Below the pieces are notes generated by a model. That model ran no database searches, was not told the DNA's origin, and saw only the letters and a program-made list of their open reading frames with translations. Positions 47,777 through 57,300 of a DNA stretch of 64,000 nt are shown piece by piece. This DNA is from Hofstenia miamia (lineage: Eukaryota; Xenacoelomorpha; Acoela), in NCBI GenBank assembly GCA_004352715.1, contig SCFE01000088.1, positions 1,445,342 through 1,509,341 on the forward strand, given 5' to 3'. Made by a program: the position numbers and the translations under genes. Every line of letters begins with the position of its first letter. The first letter of the stretch is position 1.

Positions 47777-48930
47777 TGTAGCATAATCCAGGCATAATGC
47801 TGCTAAGAAGAGAAGAACAAAGGATTAGTCAGTATTAAGATCGAATTATGATTTATTGATTGTAAACAAATTAAAGTTAATTATCATCATTATGTTTGTA
47901 ATATGCAACTAAGAAACAAGATAGAAAATTAGTACGTGTCGACAAATACTTTGACTAAGCAAAGGGAGCGAAATCACTTCCATTATTTGTAGCCATATTT
48001 GGCGGACGCTAAATTCGAATTTAAATGACTTAAACTTTTTGAATTAAAATATAAATAGAGCTGAAATCAATTTGGAAACTGTTGAATTAAATTCTTCGGA
48101 AATCTTATTCTTAGATTTAATTTGGTTTGCTTATTATTAATCAATGTGAAGCTAAGTGGTAAATGCAGTAGTAGTGGCTTGGGCACATATCAGGAGCAAT
48201 TCGAGGGTCCTTGATCCAAGCCATGAAAATGCATTTAGGTTAGGTATACGAATAGGAGTTTTTCTCCATTTAGCTGACTAACAATTCATTTGTTTGCATG
48301 TATTAAATAATTGATATCAGAGATAAGGCTGGATAGCCTATTGTAGGTTATATCTATAGTACACTGTCAAATTAGGTGATCCATAAATCGACCAATAGAT
48401 AGACCAAGCATGTCCTGTTATTTAAATGTAAGGTAGGAAGCTGCAAGTAATTATTTACTTTATCTAGTTATATTAATTAAAGCCAATAGTTTTTTGGTAA
48501 TGGCTGAAGTAATATTTATTAAGCAGCTAGTGATACTGCCAGGTTGCAAAGTATCATAAGTACACATTACAAATTGAGTTTAAGTCAGTTACATCCAGAG
48601 AGCTGCACTGAGTTAGGATAAGGAACACATGAGTTACTTCATTGAGCTGAGGCTTGGAATTACCCAACCAACAGCGAAGGCACATGGATGTGGATTGGTT
48701 CAGAGATTGGAGTCGGCCAGAGGCCATAGCCAAATCACAGAGAAGAACTGCGACAGTGGTATACCTAAACAGTATCAGGTTACTTTAAGTTAAACAAAGT
48801 TTAACAATAGCATATCTCATGTCAGATTAAAACAACATTAACATCAGTACATCCCTACCTGCATATAATGAGGAACAATAATTTAAAAGAATAATTTACT
48901 CTCTGTTACAGCTTGGTAGCGGATGCTACA
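47777..48930 (+). mobile_element. 5' LTR of gypsy element B
   Basis: TGTAGCATAATCC...GGATGCTACA, 1154 bp, immediately followed by the primer binding site TGGCGACCATGACAG. Related to but distinct from LTR-A (same terminal CTACA and the same primer binding site). Confidence 0.85.
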
Positions 48931-48945
48931 TGGCGACCATGACAG
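48931..48945 (+). promoter_or_regulatory. Primer binding site, tRNA-Arg type (element B)
   Basis: TGGCGACCATGACAG abuts the LTR end. Its complement CTGTCATGGTCGCCA matches the 3' end of arthropod-type tRNA-Arg(UCG) (CCTGTCACGGTCG plus CCA) with one difference. Confidence 0.65.
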
Positions 48946-49161
48946 TTAAGTACAAGCAGGAGACGAATCAAACCAATATCCTTACTCAGGACTTTGAATC
49001 AACAAGTAAGTGAAGCAACCAAAGTAACAGAACACATGCGGGAAATCAGATACAGCACACAGTCAGCTATGAGATAACTACTACGACTACATCTAACTTA
49101 AAGCAGGCACAGAGATGGAGAATCGCACTGAAGTGCCAGCCACTACTATTTGTAAATCAAG

Positions 49162-50811
49162 ATGACAAATACATGAGGAAAGAAAGGCAGTGCCAAGAAA
49201 GGAACAAGCAAGACAACCCCCACCCCAAGGAAAGCACGCTCAGAGACAGACGCATCTCCCACAGAATTGGAAACCCTACACATGTCCCCAGAAATGGGAT
49301 CCAGTGAAGTTCTGAATATTTTAAGACAGACAAACAAAACAGAAACAATGCTGAGATACTAGATACAGTTACTGGTAGAAAGAATGTCGAAATTAGAGCA
49401 GGAAAATGAGAATGCAGTAAGCAAATTAAAACTCAAAATGGACAATCGCCTAGAGAACCAAAGCAAAAGTTTCCAAAAAGATATCAAGGCGTTAACAAAT
49501 CAGTTAGCACAATCGAAAAATGTTTCCAGGAACAGAATGAGAAATGGAGGCAGCTAATCTTAGACAATGATATACAAGCCCAAGAAATAGAACAACTTAG
49601 AGACAAACTCAGATCAGTAGAATTGGACAGAGACGAGAGTCACGAAAACCAAGAATGAGAACTAGAAGATCTGAGACATAAACTGAGAGCAATACGGAAA
49701 ACAAAGAGGAAAACCTGAGGGCAACAAGAATGAATGAATTGATAATCAAGCAGAGGAAAGAGAGAAGCCTACAAGCATCACCCACGAATTTTAAAAAACA
49801 GTTCAGGGAAATAGAAGAAGAAGAGGAAGAAGAGAAGAAAAAAATCATTGATGAAATCATGAAAGCAATGACGAATCAACTCACAATAAGCGAACAGATG
49901 AATATACAGAGGAGACCCATCTACAAAATTCGATGCTGCCAGAACACAGCCACAACAACACAATACCATGCAAGGCAACCTTGCCAAAATTTACTGGAAA
50001 AGTAGATAGCTACAATCCAACATTTCTAGAATGGTTACAAATGTTCGAAATTACAATGGCAAAGAGAAAAGTGAGCCAAAGGGCAGCAGCTGCGAGTATC
50101 CCATTATATCTAACAGGAGTGGCATCTCAACACTATTTACTCTTAGATACAGACACAAAACCAGATTACAAACTACTAATCAGAGACTTCATAGATTACT
50201 ACGAAAATGAAAGCTTTAAAAATCAGTACTGAATCATACTAAACTCAACAAAGATGAGAAAGATGGATGATATCTGAAACTACATCCAGCAAGTGGAATG
50301 ATTGCTGACACTCAGTTCAAGGGGAAACAAATACTCGAAATACGACCTTTTCTCCCATATTTGTAAGGGAATGCTTGAGAACATCAGAACACAATTTGAG
50401 ATTGAGTGTGATGTTGATGATAAAATAGAGAAGATGATCAAGAAAGCTGTAGACATACAGGCAACAATAGAGAACAATGCCCGCATCTACAAGAAAGTGG
50501 TATGGAACAAAGAAAAGCCAACAGAATGGTGGAATAGCTACAAAACACAATCTGGGAAAACCAAAGCTTATAAGGAAAAGAAAACAGAGAAGTTTATTAA
50601 CATAAAAAACAAAGACAGAAAGTCAAGGAAGGTTAGAGAAAGAGACATAAAGTGCTATAATTGCGGACAGAAAGGGCACAGAAAAGACAAATGCAGGAAA
50701 CAGATCAACATGATCAGAGAAGAAGAAGCATACTACGAAGATGAGGACATAATCAAGTGTGAATCAGAGTTGTTGGAGGATCCCCAAACAGAGGAAGAAT
50801 CGGAAAACTAG
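49162..50811 (+). pseudogene. Gypsy element B gag (coiled coil, capsid, CCHC knuckle)
   Basis: From an ATG at 49162 the frame encodes a Lys/Thr/Pro-rich N-terminus and a long Glu/Lys coiled coil (about 49380-49870). A capsid-like part contains 'LPKFTGKVDSYNPTF' and 'KYDLFSHICKG', shared with element A. A zinc knuckle CYNCGQKGHRKDKC (C-x2-C-x4-H-x4-C, about 50650-50695) and an acidic tail end at 50811. Broken by in-frame TGA at 49174, 49656, 50230, 50275 and 50299, a TAG in the coiled coil, and at least two frameshifts. Where comparable, the TGA codons align with Arg or Gln in element A. Confidence 0.8.
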
Positions 50812-50859
50812 TTCGAGTGCCAACTCCAAAAAACTGAGCACCTATAATGAATAGGACAA

Positions 50860-51290
50860 ATCTGGATAATATCAACATGATAACTATAAGGATAAACTGA
50901 ATATTTACAAAGGCAACAGTTGACACAGGAGCAGTGACATCAATAATAACAGATGAGTGTGCAACAAAGTTGGGATTCAAGCAAGAAGATTTAGAATGCT
51001 CAAGCAAGAGACTAATCAATGTGGCTGGAGAGTACATAGACACAAAAGGCAAGCTTGAGGCAGTACAAATCAAAATAGCAAATACAACCTTTGAACAAAC
51101 ACTAGTAGTAATAGATACTCATAACAGCTTTTTGCCTTATGAGGTGATACTAGGCAACGACTTTCTAATGAAGAATGGATGTGTGATAAACTACTCTGAT
51201 AGAACAATTAAGGTAATGGAAGAAGAAATTGAGATTAAAGAGCAGGAAGGAAAGCTGTCAACAATGGTGCTTGACTGGAAGAAGACATAA
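50860..51290 (+). pseudogene. Gypsy element B retropepsin (protease) region
   Basis: Contains the catalytic 'VDTGAVTSIITDE' (about 50918-50956) and the 'VILGNDFL' flap/C-terminal motif (about 51145-51170) of retroviral-type aspartic proteases, close to element A's copy. In-frame TGA at 50898 upstream. A related downstream piece ('MLNATNHNINVKKT') continues to 51496, after which similarity to element A stops. RT, RNase H and integrase are absent. Confidence 0.8.
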
Positions 51291-51496
51291 AGCTGCAGTC
51301 ATATCAATGGAGGATGCATGGAATTAAAATGGAAGAAAAGGTTACAGCGGATATAATGATCTATTATAATAAAGGGATAAATTCAAAAAGAGTCTCAATG
51401 CCAGCAAGTGTGTGCGCTATAAAAAACAGCAGAGGAAAGGTACCAATGCTAAATGCAACAAATCACAACATCAATGTAAAGAAAACAAATGTATGA

Positions 51497-51726
51497 ATAT
51501 TCGGAAAATATGTTAAATCCAGCATCAAAGCCACCTGGAGAGCAATGGAAGACATCGATGAGCAGAGTAGTTTGTATGGTCGACTTGAGGACTTACAAAT
51601 GAAAACAAGTTAGGTTGAGAGAATTAGGAATCTGTCACATCCTAAAGATTGCATATACCCTGATATACCCTGAGAATGGAATAGCAAATCATAAATAACT
51701 GTGAAAATAGTATTGGCAAGATTCTA
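51497..51726 (+). mobile_element. Truncated LTR end
   Basis: Shares 'aggaatctgtcac' and the terminus TTGGCAAGATTCTACA with LTR-A (compare 1277-1374), followed by TGGCAACTGCAACAGGCGCC, which looks like another primer-binding-type junction. The 5' part cannot be aligned. Confidence 0.4.
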
Positions 51727-51934
51727 CATGGCAACTGCAACAGGCGCCCAACATGCACAGAAGAGAAAATCAATGGAAATTTAAAGAAAATCCTAATCCT
51801 TTGAATTGGTGATCAAGTGGTCTATGTAATTTTTCACATTGAGAAAATTTTGAATTGGAAATTCATAGTAACTCATCTAAAGATGAGCTACAAAAGTGGA
51901 AGGTTCATTTAGCTTGCAGATCACAATTCTCAAT

Positions 51935-52216
51935 AATGTAGGATTGCATTAAGGTATTTCTTCTGTACTTCTTTGTAATTGTTAATTAGAAATCATATAT
52001 TGCTTATATAAATGTTTAAATAGAGGATAGCCTCAAGGTATTTCTTGTATATTTCTTCTGTATTGTTAATTAGAAAACATATATTGCTTATATAAATGTT
52101 TAAATAGAGGATAGCCTCAAGGTATTTCTTGTATATTTCTTCTGAATTGTTAATTTTAAAACATATATTGCTTATATAAATGTTTAAATAGAGGATAGCC
52201 TCAAGGTATTTCTTGT
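51935..52216. repeat. 84-bp tandem repeat running into a gap
   Basis: Units marked by 'tagaggatagcctcaaggta' start at 52021, 52105 and 52189, period 84 bp. An earlier diverged unit lies at about 51940. The array is cut by the N run 52217-53117, which probably contains more copies. Confidence 0.9.
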
Positions 52217-53117
52217 NNNNNNNNNNNNNNNNNNNNNNNNNNNNNNNNNNNNNNNNNNNNNNNNNNNNNNNNNNNNNNNNNNNNNNNNNNNNNNNNNNNN
52301 NNNNNNNNNNNNNNNNNNNNNNNNNNNNNNNNNNNNNNNNNNNNNNNNNNNNNNNNNNNNNNNNNNNNNNNNNNNNNNNNNNNNNNNNNNNNNNNNNNNN
52401 NNNNNNNNNNNNNNNNNNNNNNNNNNNNNNNNNNNNNNNNNNNNNNNNNNNNNNNNNNNNNNNNNNNNNNNNNNNNNNNNNNNNNNNNNNNNNNNNNNNN
52501 NNNNNNNNNNNNNNNNNNNNNNNNNNNNNNNNNNNNNNNNNNNNNNNNNNNNNNNNNNNNNNNNNNNNNNNNNNNNNNNNNNNNNNNNNNNNNNNNNNNN
52601 NNNNNNNNNNNNNNNNNNNNNNNNNNNNNNNNNNNNNNNNNNNNNNNNNNNNNNNNNNNNNNNNNNNNNNNNNNNNNNNNNNNNNNNNNNNNNNNNNNNN
52701 NNNNNNNNNNNNNNNNNNNNNNNNNNNNNNNNNNNNNNNNNNNNNNNNNNNNNNNNNNNNNNNNNNNNNNNNNNNNNNNNNNNNNNNNNNNNNNNNNNNN
52801 NNNNNNNNNNNNNNNNNNNNNNNNNNNNNNNNNNNNNNNNNNNNNNNNNNNNNNNNNNNNNNNNNNNNNNNNNNNNNNNNNNNNNNNNNNNNNNNNNNNN
52901 NNNNNNNNNNNNNNNNNNNNNNNNNNNNNNNNNNNNNNNNNNNNNNNNNNNNNNNNNNNNNNNNNNNNNNNNNNNNNNNNNNNNNNNNNNNNNNNNNNNN
53001 NNNNNNNNNNNNNNNNNNNNNNNNNNNNNNNNNNNNNNNNNNNNNNNNNNNNNNNNNNNNNNNNNNNNNNNNNNNNNNNNNNNNNNNNNNNNNNNNNNNN
53101 NNNNNNNNNNNNNNNNN

Positions 53118-53623
53118 CTGTGGAATAGCTATTTAGAGGCTCCAGCATACCTTTAACTGGATGTGGGAACCACCATACAATTACCCCAGTGCTTAAACGT
53201 TTAGCTTTCCATTAGAATATAAAATAACCTGACAAGAGAAAAGTAAATCCAATGTAAATTCGTTCATCAATAATTACATCATTTCAAGCATATATATAGC
53301 TCTTGGTAATAAACAACTAAACACTTGACTAGTACCTGTTAATCGCTTCTTGTTTACAGTTTTCCCTCATTTTATATTTCTGCTAATGATTATGCAATGT
53401 CAGTGTTAATTTGACTACGCTGTTTGGCCATCTATCGTTTTGTCAAATACTGTTGAGCATAATGTAAATCTAATTGCACAAAACATTTTAGAAAATGAAA
53501 TAATCAATCCTATAATGTGTTTACATTTTAATCGTTATAATCATTATAAATATTTAGTCTTTGTTTCATTCATCCTTTCTCTCTTCTTGACCACACATTA
53601 TAGTTTTGATAGATTATGTCACA
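53118..53623 (-). mobile_element. 3' LTR of gypsy element A (partly in gap)
   Basis: Minus-strand start TGTGACATAATC at 53623, next to a polypurine tract; alignable to the solo LTR at 40370-40832 (e.g. 'ataacctgacaa', 'ctagtacctgttaatc', 'gtcaaata'). The other end is lost in the gap 52217-53117. Confidence 0.8.
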
Positions 53624-53633
53624 CTCCCCCTCC
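53624..53633 (-). promoter_or_regulatory. Polypurine tract of element A
   Basis: GGAGGGGGAG on the minus strand directly precedes the 3' LTR start; the expected plus-strand primer position for reverse transcription. Confidence 0.8.
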
Positions 53634-53844
53634 AGCATAGCTAATTAAGGATGACCACTCGCTCTCCATGTACCATTTCTGCTGCCTTCTTAATTATGTC
53701 ATTTGCTTCTTTCATCTCCCAACTAGTTTTTCATACAACTCTTCTTTTAGTAATCTTCAATACGACATCTTTCTCAGTAGTTAACATCTTTTTATGTCTG
53801 AGAAACAACAGGTTCTTCAGGGACTTCAATATCATGCACATGCT

Positions 53845-54640
53845 TCACAGTTCATTAAGTTTCTTGTTAAATATTTCATAATGTTTCCGATATAGTTTCA
53901 TTCCTTTTATCGCTATCATTAGTGTCATGATTGCGTTGATTCTACTCGTATGTGCTAGATCGGGATGAATTGTTGTGTTTGGATAAAAGAATTCATACTT
54001 TGATCTTAACAACTTCAATATTGATGCTTCGTCGTAGAAAGCACTTATGTTTTCTATCACTTCTTCTTCACTGATGTTTTCTGGTTCGTTTTTTCCTAGT
54101 CTCACCATAGTAATAATCTCTACTCTTCGCATTACATCGTAATACCGATATTGTGAGCTCCAAAATTCTCCCCACACAATGTCGTTGATTCCTGAAAACA
54201 GTATTACTGTTTGTGTAGATCACTTTTCAATTTCATTGCGGACTTTCTGAATTTGCTTGTATATTGGTTCTCCTTCATTGTACAGATCATATGGTGTTAC
54301 TTGTCCTTCTATAAAAATCCTCTCCTTGTTATTGTTTTTCAATAGAATCTCTTTTGATTTTCTATATTGCTCATCATTAACAATTTTCTCTGCTGCTTGT
54401 TGATTGTTGACATACATATTTTCTTCATGCCACATCACTTTGGCTGCCTTTTTGTCCTTTAATCTCCATGTTGGTAGCAACATTGGTATGGAGATTGTTG
54501 GCGGCAGCATACACTTCAAAAGCATTGTCATGGTTTTCTCTTCTATGGCTTTATATGTACGTTGCATATCTCCCATCATCACCATCCCAAATGTGGCCCG
54601 GGTAATTGTTTTTGGATTTCTTGATGTTCTCCCAAAAGGT
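53845..54640 (-). pseudogene. Element A third ORF, C-terminal part with weak SGNH-like signature
   Basis: One minus-strand frame, broken only by a TGA at 54220-54222, runs from about 54640 to a stop at 53845 (ORFs 54220-54585 and 53845-54177). Features in order: hydrophobic strand plus 'FGMVMMGDMQRTYKAI' (about 54560-54600), charged helical middle, 'TVILFSGINDIVWGEFW' (about 54155-54205), then 'HPDLAHTSRINAIM' near the C-terminus. GD(S), GxND and DxxH, in that order and at roughly these distances, are the blocks of SGNH/PC-esterase folds. Here the block I serine is not present as GDS, so activity is doubtful. No signal peptide, furin site or C-terminal membrane anchor is visible, arguing against an envelope glycoprotein. 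Confidence 0.45.
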
Positions 54641-55735
54641 GTCTGCTAATCCATTCCTCATCAAACTTTGCGCCTTTTCAGGTTTTATTACCATTTTTGA
54701 GGTAATACACTCAATGTCTACCACTATTTGGTTCTGTGGTTGCAACATTTCATTGATTTCTTGTCTTGTAAATGCCTTGGTGCACAATAGTTTGATTAAT
54801 GATTTCGTCTCATGTTCATAGACCTCACTGAATATTCTCTGCACTATGTTATTTGTCCATTCTCTTCAAACTGTAATTTCTACCAGTAGCCTCTCATCAT
54901 CAGTATCCACCCATGACAGCTCGCTTGGTTCTTGTTCACCCCACTTTTCTAAGTTAACCTTATTGATTACTCTTTGAGTATTGGGAGTTAGCGCGATATT
55001 TGTGGATTGCAATAACCTTTCCTCTATCTCCATTTCTTCTTTGCTTTTGCTAACCGTTTCAATGATTTCAATGGGACAATTTTTTCCTTCTTTTCACATT
55101 GTCTCTGATCACTTTATGATTTTGGTGTACGCACATTGAGGATAATCCTTTAAATATTTTCTTATTTCTCGTGTAATCACCTCATGTACTCTCTTTTCTT
55201 TCACCAATTTTATTGTTTGTAGAGTCTCTGTGTGTTCTCTTCTCATTAAATTCCGTGTTGTAAGCCATGGTTGACACTTGAGTGCTCGTAATTTTGTATT
55301 GGAAGTTGCACCCCACATATACTTCTTGGTTTCATCTGTCAGTATATCAGTTTCACTCGGACAAATGCCTGCTTTATTTGCGAGCTCTATCACACTTGGT
55401 CTTCCCACTGTATGTTGTTGCATTAATAATCATGTGAAGTGTTTTTCAAAACTCTGTTGTACTTTTTTCGTGGGGGATAGAGGTAATACTTCCACGTTTT
55501 GCAGTAGCCATTGTTTGATATTTGTGGGAATAGGTGCAATAGCTAATTCATATTTCTTTTGTCTGGCTATTTGTCTTCACTCTTTCTTCATCATAGGCAG
55601 TACTAGTTTCTTGTTACTTGTTAGTGCAATCACTAGTATCCATATCACAGTTCTTGCTCTGATTTCTGGTGCGTTAATTTCCTTGAACATTTGCGTTTTA
55701 AAATTTCGTATGGCCTCCATTGATGTGTAGATCCA
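54600..55735 (-). pseudogene. Element A third ORF, central part (unrecognised)
   Basis: A single minus-strand frame about 370 codons long, interrupted only by TGA codons at 55577, 55430, 55109, 55094 and 54866. It starts after a frameshift near 55740 and shifts again near 54650 at a T-run. The sequence is hydrophilic, rich in Lys/Glu/Ile, with stretches such as 'VIELANKAGICPSETDILT', 'MRREHTETLQTIKLVKEKR' and 'EKWGEQEPSELSWVDTDDE'. No known domain is recognised. Codon-like composition through the TGA codons indicates it was protein-coding until recently. Confidence 0.55.
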
Positions 55736-56486
55736 TCCTTATGAGCTCAGATATTTTAAGTGTTCCACTGTTCAATGTAAAAAGGTTGTCTAATTTTATT
55801 TCCATTTCTTTTATGAATTTCGGAAGTTCCTCTTCTTTTTGCGTGACAACAATTATTACTCTTGTCTTATATTTCTTGGCTACTTTTAGCGTCTCTTCTA
55901 TGTTGGACTGGAGCTTCTTTGGTGTCACTTCGCTATCTTTCACAAAGTATACTACCATTAAATGCTTTTTATCCAAATTCACCTGTTCACATTCTGCTAT
56001 AATTCTTTCTCTGTTCTTTGTTAATTTCTGCACGTCTTTTAAAGTGAATTGTTCATCGAATGTAATGTGTACTGTACTCTTAAAATACGGTCTGTTGAAT
56101 TGCTCTTTCATTTCCGCTTTGTACACTATTATCATATTGCATGTAGGATGATTCTTTTTGTCGATCACTATTGGGATTGCATAACTTTCATTTTCTTTTG
56201 TGGATGTACTGCCCTTTATTAATCTTTTCGTCTCCAGTGATAAATTGTTGTATGAGTTATAACTCATCTTTTGATTAGTTATAAAATAGGGGTGAATTCT
56301 TTCTTTCCCTACTTTGGTCATTTGACTTTCTCTCTCTTGCAATCGCAACGATTTTGTTGTAGTAGACATTTGTTGGTATGAGAATATCCCTGAGCTTGTT
56401 GTTGTAGGGAGTGAACTTGTTGACAGTATCTCTGATGTATCTATGTTGGAGTCATCACTTATTGGCTGCATTTCCCAACTCTCCAT
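55698..56486 (-). pseudogene. Element A third ORF, N-terminal globular domain (unrecognised)
   Basis: A 262-codon open frame, in the same frame as the QLKG repeats upstream. After a Ser/Thr-rich stretch (residues 1-60), the region from about 65 to 250 looks globular, with alternating strands and helices: 'YAIPIVIDKKNHPTCNMIIV', 'VHITFDEQFTLKDVQKLT', 'KKHLMVVYFVKDSEVTPKKL', 'TRVIIVVTQKEEELPKFIKE'. The repeated hydrophobic-strand / acidic-helix pattern suggests an alpha/beta fold. It matches no retroelement domain I know. It ends by frameshift into the central part. Confidence 0.55.
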
Positions 56487-56489
56487 GGT

Positions 56490-56945
56490 TATTGATGGTG
56501 TTTCCTCTCTGCCCTTTAATTGGCATCGAGTACTACTGGATGTCGAAGGTTAGTGTGCATGATTTGGTGTTTCCAACCTCACGCCCTTTAATTGGCGATT
56601 GGTATCCTGTTGATGGCCCTCGTTTACCCACCTGCCCTTTATTTGACATTTGGTAGAGGGTGATTTTTCCTTCATTATCTCCATCCTCATACCCTTTATT
56701 CGGTAATCAGACTGAGGAGACCTCCTTCTTATTCTTCTTCTTTTGTTCGTCAGTGTCATATGCTCCGTTGTCATACCCTTTAATTGGTAATCGGACTGCG
56801 GAGCTCTTCTTCTTACTTGTCGTCTTGTGTTACTAGGCAGCGAATTCTCCATTGTCATGCCCTTTAATTGGCAATTGGATTGCAGAGACCTAGTTTTGCT
56901 GGTAGAACTCGTCAATGTTTCTTCTGTCCTTACGTCCTTTAGTTA
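56490..56945 (-). repeat. QLKG coding tandem repeat (element A)
   Basis: Seven degenerate copies of a C/Y-Q-L/I-K-G core in one frame. On the plus strand they appear as ccctttaattgg-type motifs starting near 56512, 56584, 56635, 56692, 56776, 56860 and 56934; spacings are 51-84 bp, close to multiples of three. Between cores the sequence is Arg/Ser/Thr-rich (RRQVRRRAPQSDY, KRRRIRRRSPQSDY), probably disordered. Interrupted by TAA at two points. Confidence 0.7.
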
Positions 56946-57300
56946 ACAACAGATTGAGGAGTCTTCTTTCTTCTGACCCTCCTGGCTTTCATTGGTGATT
57001 GTGGATTCGTTCTTTTCATATATCCTAAATTCAGTTACTAAATCAATATCCCATATTTCAGGGTCATATTTCCTTTTATTTTTTGCTGCCCTCTGGGGCA
57101 TTATTCTCCTTTCAACTTCCGGTTCCCCTTTTTTGGGTCTATATTCATCTTGGAATTCTTCTTCGTGTACACTGTCCAATTCGTCCATCTCAGCATATGT
57201 GCCATCATCAACCTGTATAGTTTTAAATTCTTCATATTGATCAAGCGTCACTTGCTCTATGTTTACTGTTGCTTGATTAGATTTTGAAAGTATAATATTC
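56943..57300 (-). pseudogene. Element A Pol C-terminal acidic tail
   Basis: An open stretch after the integrase, one frame away from it, rich in Asp/Glu ('MDELDSVHEEEFQDEYRPKK') and then basic (RAAKNKRKYDPEIWDID). The shift from integrase occurs at its last codons (NDGRILYF / VNIEQV boundary, about 57270-57290). It leads directly into the QLKG repeats. Confidence 0.5.

Noticed and set aside
55278-55730. 150-residue plus-strand hydrophobic ORF
   Set aside because: Antisense shadow of the third ORF; the minus-strand frame has consistent order with its neighbours. The plus-strand ORFs at 57803-58582 and 59769-60030 are likewise shadows.
53845-56486. Envelope glycoprotein of an errantivirus-like element
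   Set aside because: Position fits, but I see no signal peptide, furin-type cleavage site with fusion peptide, or C-terminal transmembrane segment in the readable frames.
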